Below, one piece after another: positions 50,951 through 59,023 of a stretch of 64,000 bases of DNA. The position numbers and the translations under genes are program-made. The notes under the pieces were generated by a model, which saw nothing but the letters and a program-made list of their open reading frames with translations, ran no database searches and had not been told where the DNA came from. Every line of letters starts with the position of its first letter. Within the stretch, counting starts at the first letter, position 1. Origin of the DNA: Sunxiuqinia sp965230765 (lineage in GTDB: Bacteria > Bacteroidota > Bacteroidia > Bacteroidales > Prolixibacteraceae); NCBI GenBank assembly GCA_965230765.1, contig CBDDLR010000001.1:496001-560000 (forward strand), written 5' to 3'.

Positions 50951-53239
50951 ATGATGAAAAACCGGAATTTCTTCCTCTCAATTTTTTTAATCATGTCAAT
51001 CTCAATAATCCAGGCATTTTCAGCAGAAAAAACACTGAACATTGTACCGAAACCTCAACATATAATAATTAAAGAAGGCTCATTCCCAATCAATGAGCAA
51101 ACATCCATTTTTATTTCTGAACCAGAATTAAAAAAAGAGGCAGATTTTTTATCCGAAGGAATAAAAATTAACACGAACCTTTCCGTATCGTTTAAACCAC
51201 AGCAACAAAACAAGAATCAGATATCATTGATCTTATCCACTGACATTGAAGGAAATGAAGAGTACATCATTCAATCACAAAAAGAAAAGATTGAAATAAA
51301 GGCTAAAACCAAAACCGGTATTTTTTATGGAATACAAACGTTGCTGCAGATGGCAACTGAAGTTGAAAATGGGAATTACATCATTCCGTTAGCAGATATA
51401 CATGATAACCCCCGTTTCGCATGGCGCGGGATGCACCTGGATGTTTGCCGACATTTTTATCCGATAGAATTCATCAAAAAAATGATTGACATGCTGTCCA
51501 TGCATAAAATGAACATTTTCCATTGGCATTTAACCGAAGACCAGGGATGGCGTATCGAAATAAAAAAATACCCACTTCTGACAGAAATTGGAGCCTGGAG
51601 AAACAGCACAAAAATTGGGCATATGGCTGAATACCCACATCAGTTTGATGGTGAAAAGTACGGTGGGTTTTATACACAAGAACAAATTAAGGAAGTAGTA
51701 AATTATGCGATGCAGCGACACGTGACCATTGTTCCGGAGATTGAATTGCCAGGACATGCACAGGCAGCCATTGCGTCCTATCCATACTTGGGATGTTTTG
51801 AGCAGGATGTTGAAGTTTGGAATTTATGGGGTGTGTCAAACAATGTATTCTGTGCCGGGAAAGAGTCAACTTTTGAATTTCTGGAAGATGTAATGGATGA
51901 AGTGATCGCCCTTTTCCCCGGCAAATATATTCATGTTGGAGGAGATGAGTGCCCAAAAGAGCACTGGAAGGAATGTGAACTGTGCCAAAAACGCATTCAG
52001 GAAGAAGGGCTAAAAGATGAACATGAATTACAAAGCTATTTCATTCAACGAGTGGAACGTTACCTGAGCTCAAAAGGGAAAAAACTGATTGGTTGGGATG
52101 AGATCCTGGAAGGGGGCTTGGCCGAAGGTGCAGCAGTAATGTCGTGGAGGGGTGAAAAAGGCGGAATTGCAGCAGCTGAACTTGGACACGAAGTAGTGAT
52201 GAGCCCAACGGGATGGTGCTACTTTGATTTTTACCAGTCCAACGAGCCAAACGAACCAGTCGCAATTGCAGGCTTAACCACGCTGGAGAAAGTTTATAAC
52301 TATGACCCGATTCCTGAAAAACTAGCTGAAGATAAAACACGATTTATTCTGGGAACTCAGGCAAACCTCTGGACTGAGTACATCAAAACAGAAGACCATC
52401 TGGAATACATGATTTTCCCACGGCTTTGTGCCTTGTCTGAAGTTCAGTGGACAAATGTCGAAAACAAAAGATATGATGATTTCCAAACCAGGATGGACAA
52501 ACACTACATCCGCCTTTCAGAAAAAGGAATAAACTATCGTATCCCCACTCCGGAAGGATTGGCTCCAATTCAAATTTATAATGATAAAGAAGTAGTCATT
52601 CAACTAAAAAATACAGTCCCATCTTCCAAAATCCGTTACACACTCGATGGTTCTGAGCCAACAGAAAATTCTGAAGTATATAAAAAACCTATTGAAATTT
52701 CGCTTGAAGATGATGTAGAAATAAAAGCTGCGACATTCCTTTCAAATGGGCTGAAGAGTAGCACGGTTTCATCCGTTCTCAAAAAAAGGAAACTTAAGGG
52801 CTATCAAATACCTCGAAAAACCCCGGGACTGAGCCTGGAATTTTACGATGGCCCGTTTTCTTCATTTAAAGAAATTAGTGACGAGCCAAAACTGAGCCAA
52901 AAAGTAAACTGGCTGGTAATCCCACATAACACCATTCAACAGCAAAAAGGATGGATATTTAAAGGCTACATGCAAATTGATTACCCAGGAACATACACCT
53001 TTGAATTGAGCAGTGACTGCGGATCAGGTTTTTATATTGATGATGAACTGGTAATTGACCACGATGGCTTTTTCTATACCAAAGGGAAACAATGTACTGT
53101 TCAGTTAAAAAAAGGCTTCTACCCTATCACGGTTAACTATTTTAATAGTGTTTATGGAAGCTTTGTAAGGCTTTATTATAAACGACCAGGTGGCAAAAAG
53201 ATGGAAGTGTTTCCTGGAGGGAACTATTTTCGGGAGTAG
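50951..53239 (+). CDS. Beta-N-acetylhexosaminidase, GH20, with C-terminal PA14 domain
   Basis: 762 residues. Signal peptide (to about AFSAE), a GH20b N-terminal domain (residues ~30-150), the GH20 catalytic barrel with WRGMHLDVCRHFYPI near residue 157, HWHLTEDQGWRIEIKKYP, and the catalytic Asp-Glu pair D332-E333 in HVGGDECPKEHW. It then has a chitobiase-type beta domain (residues ~540-625, SKIRYTLDGSEPT) and a PA14 carbohydrate-binding domain (from ~630, LSLEFYDGPFSS, YTFELSSDCGSGFYIDDE). Removes terminal GlcNAc/GalNAc from chitin oligomers or glycans outside the cell or in the periplasm. No neighbouring SusCD. Confidence 0.95.
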   Translation: MMKNRNFFLSIFLIMSISIIQAFSAEKTLNIVPKPQHIIIKEGSFPINEQTSIFISEPELKKEADFLSEGIKINTNLSVSFKPQQQNKNQISLILSTDIEGNEEYIIQSQKEKIEIKAKTKTGIFYGIQTLLQMATEVENGNYIIPLADIHDNPRFAWRGMHLDVCRHFYPIEFIKKMIDMLSMHKMNIFHWHLTEDQGWRIEIKKYPLLTEIGAWRNSTKIGHMAEYPHQFDGEKYGGFYTQEQIKEVVNYAMQRHVTIVPEIELPGHAQAAIASYPYLGCFEQDVEVWNLWGVSNNVFCAGKESTFEFLEDVMDEVIALFPGKYIHVGGDECPKEHWKECELCQKRIQEEGLKDEHELQSYFIQRVERYLSSKGKKLIGWDEILEGGLAEGAAVMSWRGEKGGIAAAELGHEVVMSPTGWCYFDFYQSNEPNEPVAIAGLTTLEKVYNYDPIPEKLAEDKTRFILGTQANLWTEYIKTEDHLEYMIFPRLCALSEVQWTNVENKRYDDFQTRMDKHYIRLSEKGINYRIPTPEGLAPIQIYNDKEVVIQLKNTVPSSKIRYTLDGSEPTENSEVYKKPIEISLEDDVEIKAATFLSNGLKSSTVSSVLKKRKLKGYQIPRKTPGLSLEFYDGPFSSFKEISDEPKLSQKVNWLVIPHNTIQQQKGWIFKGYMQIDYPGTYTFELSSDCGSGFYIDDELVIDHDGFFYTKGKQCTVQLKKGFYPITVNYFNSVYGSFVRLYYKRPGGKKMEVFPGGNYFRE

Positions 53240-53248
53240 AGAATTATC

Positions 53249-53422
53249 TTATTTTTTCATCGGCTTCATGGGTTTCACCACAATCTCACGACGACAATTG
53301 GGACAAATATAAATTTCACAACCGGTACAGGCAAAACAATTGCTGCAGTCGCGTTGCAGTGCCCCTTTCTGAAATGATTGACTGCAACTTTTGCAGTTTA
53401 GTATTTCATCTTGCTCAACCAT
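53249..53422 (-). CDS. 57-residue eight-cysteine protein at the end of the zinc transporter operon
   Basis: ATG 53422 to TAA 53249. Eight Cys in four CxxC pairs: CKSC (10-13), CSNC (26-29), CTGC (32-35) and CPNC (40-43), with a Lys-rich tail ending PMKPMKK. It looks like two tiny zinc ribbons in one chain. The start overlaps the znuB stop by 8 bases (ATGGTTGA), the signature of translational coupling, so it belongs to the zinc-uptake operon. No signal peptide or membrane helix, so it is cytoplasmic. It may buffer or deliver zinc, or sense it; this is inference. Too short for standard gene lists. Confidence 0.8.
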   Translation of the reverse strand: MVEQDEILNCKSCSQSFQKGALQRDCSNCFACTGCEIYICPNCRREIVVKPMKPMKK

Positions 53423-54248
53423 TATTTAGAACAATTTTTGAACGGATGAAACTGAGGAGCTTCATCAGTCCAAAGAAAACCACCAAGGTAAATATGATTG
53501 AAGCCCCGGAAGGAATATCAACATAAAAAGAAAGTAGCAAACCGATAAACGATCCAAGAAAAGCGAATCCAACCGAAAAAAGCATCATCTTTTTAAAATC
53601 CTTGGTGAAAATGTTTGCCGTGGCTTGTGGAAGTGTGAGCAATGATAAAATAAGGATAATCCCAACTACCCGAATATTGAGAACAATCGTGATGGCTATC
53701 AGGCTGATGAGAAGATAGTTGATCAGGCCTACGGGCAAGCCCGTAGTTTTAGCAAAATCTTCATCAAATGCGACATAAAGAATCATTCGGTAAAAAACGG
53801 TGAATATGAGCAACAAAATAAATGACAACACCGCCATCAACCAAAGTTCAGCTATTGTAACTGTTAAAATGCTTCCAAAAAGGTAACTCATTAAATTTGG
53901 TGCATACCCAGGCGACAAATAAATAAAAATAATACCAACAGCCATCCCCAACGACCACCAAATTGCAATGCTGGAGTCTTCCCTAACTTTTGCTTTTTGC
54001 GTAAAAAACTGAATCCCCAAAGCTGATAACACAGCAAAAATGGCAGCTCCAATCAACGGGTTACAACCTAAAAAATAACCGATACCAATTCCCCCAAAGG
54101 AAGAATGCGTAATGCCACCGCTTACAAAAACAATTCTCCTTGATACGATGTATGTTCCGACAACCCCGCAACTTATCGCAGCAAAAAAAGATGCCCAAAA
54201 AGCATTCTGAAAAAAATCGTAAGAGAACAAATCAATGAGTGTGTCCAT
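53415..54248 (-). CDS. znuB: Zinc/manganese ABC transporter permease (ZnuB type)
   Basis: 277 residues with eight or nine hydrophobic spans; ABC-3 family, with VSRRIVFVSGGITHSSFGGIG near residue 35 and LPVGLINYLLISLIAITIVL. Forms the membrane channel with the ATPase encoded just upstream. Its ATG overlaps the ZnuC gene by 17 bases. Metal choice (zinc versus manganese) is not visible in the permease itself; the His-rich ZnuA and the operon make zinc likely. Confidence 0.9.
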   Translation of the reverse strand: MDTLIDLFSYDFFQNAFWASFFAAISCGVVGTYIVSRRIVFVSGGITHSSFGGIGIGYFLGCNPLIGAAIFAVLSALGIQFFTQKAKVREDSSIAIWWSLGMAVGIIFIYLSPGYAPNLMSYLFGSILTVTIAELWLMAVLSFILLLIFTVFYRMILYVAFDEDFAKTTGLPVGLINYLLISLIAITIVLNIRVVGIILILSLLTLPQATANIFTKDFKKMMLFSVGFAFLGSFIGLLLSFYVDIPSGASIIFTLVVFFGLMKLLSFIRSKIVLNNG

Positions 54249-54993
54249 GATGATCGTGGGTGCTTAAAACAGTATGAGGAATATCTCCATGAGTAATAAT
54301 TTGCAAGGGACAATTGTAAGAAGCCAGCTGCTCTGTAGTAATTACATTGCTGGGATGGTAATGAAGCTGCCGGTTTAAGCAAGCAATCGTTTTCACGTAA
54401 AAAGTTATTGTTCCCACATCGTGCGAAACCAACAAAATTGCCATACGCTTATTTAGTTCCTTGAGCTTTTCGTACAGTTCACTTTCAAACTGGTTATCAA
54501 CAAATGTTTCAGGTTCATCAAGAATCAATAATTCAGGCTCGTTCATGAGGGAACGGCACAAAAACACACGTTGCATCTGCCCTCCTGAAAGTTCCCCAAT
54601 TGCTTTTTTTCGAAGATCAGCAATTCCCATTTCTTCCAACAATGATTCTGCAAAAATCCGATCGGTTTTGGTTCTCCTAAAACCCTTCAACCGCGCTGAA
54701 TCCGACTTTCCGGAAAGCACAACATCGATAACAGTTATCGGAAATCGTTTATCAATTTGGTTAATCTGAGGAAGGTAGCCAATCTTGTTTGATGGAATAT
54801 GAAACATGATTTGCCCCTGTTGAGGCTCAACCAAACCCAGCAACGCTTTGATTAGTGTCGTTTTCCCTCCTCCATTGGGGCCAATCATTCCTAAAAAGTC
54901 CGACTCTGAAACTTCGAGACAAACCTTATCCAGAACCAGTTCCTGCCCAAACCTGACTGAAAGATCTTTTATTTCCAATAACTTTTTGCTCAT
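54232..54993 (-). CDS. znuC: Zinc ABC transporter ATP-binding protein with a His-rich tail
   Basis: 253 residues. Walker A GPNGGGKTTLIKALLG near residue 39, Q-loop GYLPQINQID, signature ELSGGQMQRVFL, Walker B LLILDEPETFVD and switch His in LVSHD. The C-terminal tail ends HGDIPHTVLSTHDHHGHTH, with seven His in the last 19 residues, unusual for a ZnuC; it could bind zinc and report metal load. Between znuA (4-base overlap at 54990) and znuB (17-base overlap). Confidence 0.93.
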   Translation of the reverse strand: MSKKLLEIKDLSVRFGQELVLDKVCLEVSESDFLGMIGPNGGGKTTLIKALLGLVEPQQGQIMFHIPSNKIGYLPQINQIDKRFPITVIDVVLSGKSDSARLKGFRRTKTDRIFAESLLEEMGIADLRKKAIGELSGGQMQRVFLCRSLMNEPELLILDEPETFVDNQFESELYEKLKELNKRMAILLVSHDVGTITFYVKTIACLNRQLHYHPSNVITTEQLASYNCPLQIITHGDIPHTVLSTHDHHGHTH

Positions 54994-55850
54994 TCGGAAA
55001 CCCCTGTCAATTTATCTGCTGCTTTTAATAGTTGCTCTCGCCAATTTTCCCTAAGCGGATCAAGCTGAACCACTTTGCCCCCAATTTCTTTTGCAATCTG
55101 GGTAGCATTATCCCTGTCAAATTCTTTTTGAATGAATACCATTTTTATGCTGTCGGCCTTTGCTATATCAACTAAGCTGCTCAAGTATTGAGGGGACGGA
55201 TCTTTCCCGTCAATTTGAATAGGAATTTGCTCCAGATCATAATCACGAGCCAAATAAGTAAACGCAGGATGAAATATCAGAAATTTGCGAAATTCCATCA
55301 CTTCAAACCGCTTAGCCAATATCGAATCAAGTTCTTTTATTTCTTGCTGAAATGCCTGATGATTTTTGGAAAATACTTTTTCTTTCTCGGGGAAAAGTTC
55401 AACCAGCGCTTTATAAGTAAGCTTGGCAATTTTTGCCACTTCTGTAGGAGACATCCAAATATGTGGGTCAATTCCATGCAAATGAACATGGTCTCCGTGA
55501 TCCACTTCTTTACCATAAACCAAATCAGCATCCAGCGATGTGTCAACTATATTTAAGCCAGGTGCAGCATCTTTAATTTTCCCATGCCATGAATGCTCAA
55601 ATGGGATATGCCCAATTCGCATCCAGACTGCTGATTTTGAAATGGCTTTCATTTGAGATGGTAGAAGCTCATAGGTTGCGGGGCTAGCACCAGGTGGAAT
55701 AAGCACCTCAACATCTACAAAGTCACCTGTGATTTTTTCGACAAAATACTTCTGTGGTAAAATACTTACGGTTATTACAGATTTCCCACTTTCCTTCTGC
55801 GATACGCATGAAATGGCAATAACCAGGACTAATACAATAAGTTTTCTCAT
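54990..55850 (-). CDS. znuA: Zinc ABC transporter substrate-binding lipoprotein
   Basis: 286 residues from ATG 55850; the frame starts at 55874, but the lipoprotein signal MRKLIVLVLVIAISC begins at 55850. TroA/ZnuA fold: YFVEKITGDFVDVEVLIPPG near the start, a His/Asp-rich loop DHGDHVHLHGIDPHIWMSP in the first half (ZnuA-type metal loop and the ligand His), and LIFHPAFTYLARDY near residue 195 with another His. Captures zinc in the periplasm. The His-rich loop supports zinc over manganese. First gene of the operon; no Zur box was recognised. Confidence 0.92.
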   Translation of the reverse strand: MRKLIVLVLVIAISCVSQKESGKSVITVSILPQKYFVEKITGDFVDVEVLIPPGASPATYELLPSQMKAISKSAVWMRIGHIPFEHSWHGKIKDAAPGLNIVDTSLDADLVYGKEVDHGDHVHLHGIDPHIWMSPTEVAKIAKLTYKALVELFPEKEKVFSKNHQAFQQEIKELDSILAKRFEVMEFRKFLIFHPAFTYLARDYDLEQIPIQIDGKDPSPQYLSSLVDIAKADSIKMVFIQKEFDRDNATQIAKEIGGKVVQLDPLRENWREQLLKAADKLTGVSE

Positions 55851-55960
55851 GTTCGTTTTTGATTCTCTTTTCAAATTATAACTAAACTACAATAATCTGT
55901 TGAAGTAACCAACGAAGCTCGGTTTTGTTGAAGGTTTTTTGTGGAAGTATATAGTTGCTA

Positions 55961-56239
55961 TTACAATTTTAGCTTTTTCACTTTGATTCGATCTCTTTCT
56001 GGGACAGGGTCGTAGCCATGGGTTCCCCAGGGATGGCATTTTAAAATTCGTTTAGTGGCCAACCAGAAACCTTTTAAGGGCCCATGGATTTTTACAGCTT
56101 CCAATGCATATTGCGAGCAGGTTGGCACATGACGACAGGAAGCAGGTGTAATAGGCGAAATGGCATATTTGTAAAAATAGACGGGAAGCAAAATAACCCA
56201 CCCCAAAATTTTTAATATGAATTTGGCTACACACTGCAT
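55961..56239 (-). CDS. yidD: Membrane protein insertion efficiency factor YidD
   Basis: 92 residues of the YidD family: YKYAISPITPASCRHVPTCSQYALEAVKIHGP near the start with its conserved Cys pair, then LATKRILKCHPWGTHGYDPVPE. Membrane-associated; aids YidC-dependent insertion. Standing alone here, apart from rpmH, rnpA and yidC. Confidence 0.93.
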   Translation of the reverse strand: MQCVAKFILKILGWVILLPVYFYKYAISPITPASCRHVPTCSQYALEAVKIHGPLKGFWLATKRILKCHPWGTHGYDPVPERDRIKVKKLKL

Positions 56240-56288
56240 AATGCCTTTTTAAGATAAGGCAAAAGTAATGAAAAATTTAGAGTGGGAT

Positions 56289-56621
56289 TCAATCCTGGCA
56301 CATTGGGATTATTCGAACTATTTCATGAGTATCAAAAAAATCCTGAAATATATCCTGCCCCCAATCTACTTTAACACCCTCTTCATCGTAAAACTCACAA
56401 TGACTGCAAGACCAGTGTCCACAGTATAAATTGTAGTATGTTTTGCCTTTATATTCAATAATTTCAACATTACAAATATCACACAAGCCTTCATTTTGCC
56501 GAAGCTCATTAATTACAGCTTGAACGGTTTCAGGAAAAACAACAGGTTCAAGATCATCGTCCTTATCGCATGCAACAAGAACAAAATTAAGTATTAACCA
56601 GAGGGCAAACAGGTATTTCAT
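56289..56621 (-). CDS. Small cysteine-rich lipoprotein, possibly DUF6970-like
   Basis: 110 residues. Lipoprotein signal ends FVLVAC (Cys18), followed by an acidic stretch (DKDDDLEP). The mature part has about six Cys, including CDIC, CGHWSCSHC and a late MCQD, and the phrase IIEYKGKTYYNLYC, which recalls small Bacteroidota lipoproteins of the DUF6970 type. The family call is tentative. Might hold a metal or disulfides. Start ATG 56621. Confidence 0.65.
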   Translation of the reverse strand: MKYLFALWLILNFVLVACDKDDDLEPVVFPETVQAVINELRQNEGLCDICNVEIIEYKGKTYYNLYCGHWSCSHCEFYDEEGVKVDWGQDIFQDFFDTHEIVRIIPMCQD

Positions 56622-56699
56622 AGCTGTTCGGGTTTTTGTTTTCTTTTATAGATGAGAACTAAATGCCAATCGTTGCGTTAAGGTTTCAGAAAATATAAA

Positions 56700-57383
56700 A
56701 TGATGCCGAAAGCAGAAGAATACAAAATAAAAAATATTGAACTAATTGAAGAAATTGTTACTGGGAATGAAGAAATCTCCCCGGGGGTTTTTCTTCTGTC
56801 TGTTAAACGAAGACATGATTTTATTCCCGGACAAGTTGTAAAGATTGGCATTGACCAAATAGAAGCTCCACGCATTTATAGCGTATGCAGTGGCAATCAG
56901 GAACAGGAACTCAGGGTACTTTTCAACATCAAAGGAGACGGTTACCTAACGCCAAAACTCGCAACGTTGATCCCAGGCGACAAAATACTAATATCGAAAC
57001 CTTATGGAAGTTTTATTGATGAAAATAAACCTGCCTATTGGATTGCAACCGGAACAGGCATTGCCCCTTTTTACAGCATGTTTCAATCAGGGCAATTCGA
57101 AAATAAAACACTGATTCATGGTGTGCGGAAACTGAACCAGTTTTATTTTGAAGATGAGCTGGATTGGGCACTTGGGAAAAACTATGTGAGGTGTTGTTCT
57201 CAGGAGCAGTCATGCGATATTTTCCCTGGCAGGTTAACCGAATATTTAAAAAGCCAAAAAAATCTCCCAACTGGTCACCAATATTACCTTTGCGGCAAAG
57301 CCCTTATGGTTGTTGAGGTTCGCGACATCCTGATTGAAAAAGGAATTCCATTTGAAAACATCATTGCAGAGATTTATTTCTAA
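56700..57383 (+). CDS. Ferredoxin/flavodoxin--NADP+ reductase-family oxidoreductase
   Basis: 227 residues. FAD-binding barrel with APRIYSVCSGNQEQE (the RxYS motif) near residue 55, ending GDKILISKPYGSFI; NAD-binding half with WIATGTGIAPFYSMF near residue 112, LIHGVRKLNQFYF, and CGKALMVVEVRDIL near residue 200. Two-domain FNR core without an added ferredoxin domain. Likely passes electrons from NADPH to a ferredoxin or flavodoxin. It precedes rlmN with no room for a new promoter, so both may share a transcript. Confidence 0.88.
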   Translation: MMPKAEEYKIKNIELIEEIVTGNEEISPGVFLLSVKRRHDFIPGQVVKIGIDQIEAPRIYSVCSGNQEQELRVLFNIKGDGYLTPKLATLIPGDKILISKPYGSFIDENKPAYWIATGTGIAPFYSMFQSGQFENKTLIHGVRKLNQFYFEDELDWALGKNYVRCCSQEQSCDIFPGRLTEYLKSQKNLPTGHQYYLCGKALMVVEVRDILIEKGIPFENIIAEIYF

Positions 57384-57403
57384 TTTTGCAGAAAAATTAT
57401 TTG

Positions 57404-58426
57404 ATGGCTAAAAAAGTACTTTTTGGAAAAACACTAAACGAATTACAGGAACTGGTTTTAGAACTGGGCTTGCCTAAGTTCACAGCCAAACAAATTTGTG
57501 ATTGGTTGTACAAAAAAGAAGTGTCTTCAATTGATGAAATGACCAACCTCTCTAAAAAAAACAGGGAGCTGCTTTCAGAAAAATTCACATTTGGTTTAAT
57601 TGATCATCAAAAAGTACAGGAAAGTAAAGACGGGACAAAGAAATACCTCTTCCCTACAGTGCATGGGCAGTTTATTGAGACAGCCATGATCCCTGACAAA
57701 GACAGAAAAACAGTTTGCGTTTCTTCGCAGGTGGGCTGCAAAATGGGATGCCTTTTTTGCATGACTGGCAAACAGGGTTTTCAGGGACAGCTAACAGCAG
57801 GCGAGATTGTCAATCAAATTCGCAATATTCCTGAATGGCAGGATGTTTCAAACATCGTTTACATGGGGATGGGTGAGCCTTTCGACAACCTGGACGAAGT
57901 TTTGAAGAGTACAGAAATTTTGACTGCCGAATGGGGGTTTGCAATGAGCCCAAGGAGAATTACGATATCATCGATTGGCATTGTACCGGGATTGGTTCGT
58001 TTCTTAAACGAAAGCGAAACACATTTGGCCATTAGTCTTCACACACCTTTTCATGAAGAGCGCCAAAAATTAATGCCCGTTGAAATCGCCTATCCCCTTG
58101 AAGAAGTGTTGAGTGAAATTCGCATCTGGGATTTTGGCAGGCAACGAAGGGTTTCGTTTGAATACATTGTTTTTCATGGATTAAATGACAGCCCTGCACA
58201 CGTGAAGGAAATGGCCAAAGTTTTAGACGGTATAAAATGCAGGATTAACCTGATCCGTTTTCACCCAATACCCAACACGCCACTAAAAGGAACTGATGAA
58301 GCCACGCTACAGGAATTTAAAGATGCCCTCAACGCAAAAGGTATTACAACCACCATTCGCGCATCAAGAGGTCAGGATATTTATGCTGCATGCGGATTAC
58401 TTTCCACAAAAGAATTGGTAAAATAA
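57404..58426 (+). CDS. rlmN: 23S rRNA (adenine2503-C2)-methyltransferase
   Basis: 340 residues from the ATG at 57404; a TTG six codons upstream (57386) is less likely. Radical SAM enzyme with VGCKMGCLFCMTGKQGF near residue 112 (CxxxCxxC cluster), NIVYMGMGEPFDNLDEV, LAISLHTPF, and the catalytic Cys in YAACGLL at the C-terminus. It methylates C2 of A2503 in 23S rRNA and A37 in some tRNAs. The first Cys of the resolving pair is present. Confidence 0.96.
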   Translation: MAKKVLFGKTLNELQELVLELGLPKFTAKQICDWLYKKEVSSIDEMTNLSKKNRELLSEKFTFGLIDHQKVQESKDGTKKYLFPTVHGQFIETAMIPDKDRKTVCVSSQVGCKMGCLFCMTGKQGFQGQLTAGEIVNQIRNIPEWQDVSNIVYMGMGEPFDNLDEVLKSTEILTAEWGFAMSPRRITISSIGIVPGLVRFLNESETHLAISLHTPFHEERQKLMPVEIAYPLEEVLSEIRIWDFGRQRRVSFEYIVFHGLNDSPAHVKEMAKVLDGIKCRINLIRFHPIPNTPLKGTDEATLQEFKDALNAKGITTTIRASRGQDIYAACGLLSTKELVK

Positions 58427-58537
58427 TCACATCAAACAGTCATATTTCAAGACTGATTGAGCCATTTGCAACAACTGCCAAAACAGGATGACTTTGGGAG
58501 TTTGAAATTTGTGTTTTGGTATTTGGATTTTAAAAGG

Positions 58538-58610
58538 TGAGGCATACTGGATTCGAACCAGTGACTTCTACCCTGTCATCCGTCAGCTGACGGACTAAAC
58601 CAAATGAGCT
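58538..58610 (-). pseudogene. Broken tRNA-Val copy A carrying the palindrome
   Basis: Read on the minus strand, the 3' two thirds of tRNA-Val are intact: T arm ACTGGTTCGAATCCAGT and 3' acceptor ATGCCTC plus A (58538). The anticodon stem's 5' side is replaced by TCCGTCAGCTGACGGA (58579-58594), and the 5' acceptor GAGGCATTA has become AACTAATA. The end abuts the stop codon of the GIY-YIG gene (58616). It cannot fold as a tRNA. Confidence 0.88.
58579..58594. repeat. Palindromic REP-like element, copy 1
   Basis: TCCGTCAGCTGACGGA, a perfect 16-base palindrome, between CCCTGTCA and CTAAACC of the tRNA-Val sequence. The same site in the intact tRNA (58926-58935) holds AGGTAGCGCT instead. Confidence 0.85.
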
Positions 58611-58615
58611 ATTAG

Positions 58616-58867
58616 TTATTTTTTAGCAGAAATAAGGTTTCTGATAAAATTTCGCCCTCGTGAACTCTTTAATTCTTTTTCTCTTTTCATGGCTTCATAC
58701 TTCGAATTGAATGCTTCAGTATAAATGATTTTCCATGGTTGGTATCTCTTTGTCCATCCTGAATTCTTAATATCATTGTGAGCTTTCACCCGATTTTCTA
58801 AATCAGAAGTAAATCCAATATAAATTTTATCGTATGCCTGTGAATATAATACGTAAGTTGTAAACAT
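58616..58867 (-). CDS. Small GIY-YIG nuclease
   Basis: 83 residues, a bare GIY-YIG domain. TYVLYSQAYDKIYIGFTSDLENRVKAH shows the GIY and YIG elements (YVLYS, KIYIG), the catalytic Arg in LENR, and AMKREKELK with the metal-binding Glu near residue 65. Tiny stand-alone GIY-YIG proteins are multi-copy in many Bacteroidota and their function is not established; related domains are homing or repair nucleases. It starts 17 bases after tRNA-Val on the same strand, so it lacks room for its own promoter and is probably read through from the tRNA. Its stop touches tRNA fragment A. Confidence 0.87.
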   Translation of the reverse strand: MFTTYVLYSQAYDKIYIGFTSDLENRVKAHNDIKNSGWTKRYQPWKIIYTEAFNSKYEAMKREKELKSSRGRNFIRNLISAKK

Positions 58868-58884
58868 GGGTGGAATATTATTTG

Positions 58885-58959
58885 TGAGACATACTGGATT
58901 CGAACCAGTGACTTCTACCCTGTCAAGGTAGCGCTCTAAACCAACTGAGCTAATGCCTC
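58885..58959 (-). tRNA. tRNA-Val (anticodon GAC), intact
   Basis: Read on the minus strand: acceptor GAGGCAT pairs with ATGTCTC (one G-T), D arm TAGCTCAGTTGGTTTAGAGC, anticodon stem CTACC/GGTAG with loop TTGACAG and anticodon GAC, T arm CACTGGTTCGAATCCAGT, discriminator A. This is the complete copy between the two broken ones. Confidence 0.95.
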
Positions 58960-58971
58960 ATGAATATCTGT

Positions 58972-59003
58972 GAGGGTGTTCAAAAATTGAACACATTACC
59001 CTC
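58972..59003. other. Bulged hairpin between tRNA-Val and fragment C
   Basis: GAGGGT (58972-58977) and GTTCAA (58978-58983) pair with TTGAAC (58987-58992) and ACCCTC (58998-59003), leaving a 5-base bulge. It lies 12 bases from tRNA-Val on the 5' side. It may be a processing or structural element of the tRNA transcript. Confidence 0.55.
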
Positions 59004-59023
59004 GGTTACCAATTGAAAACCTA

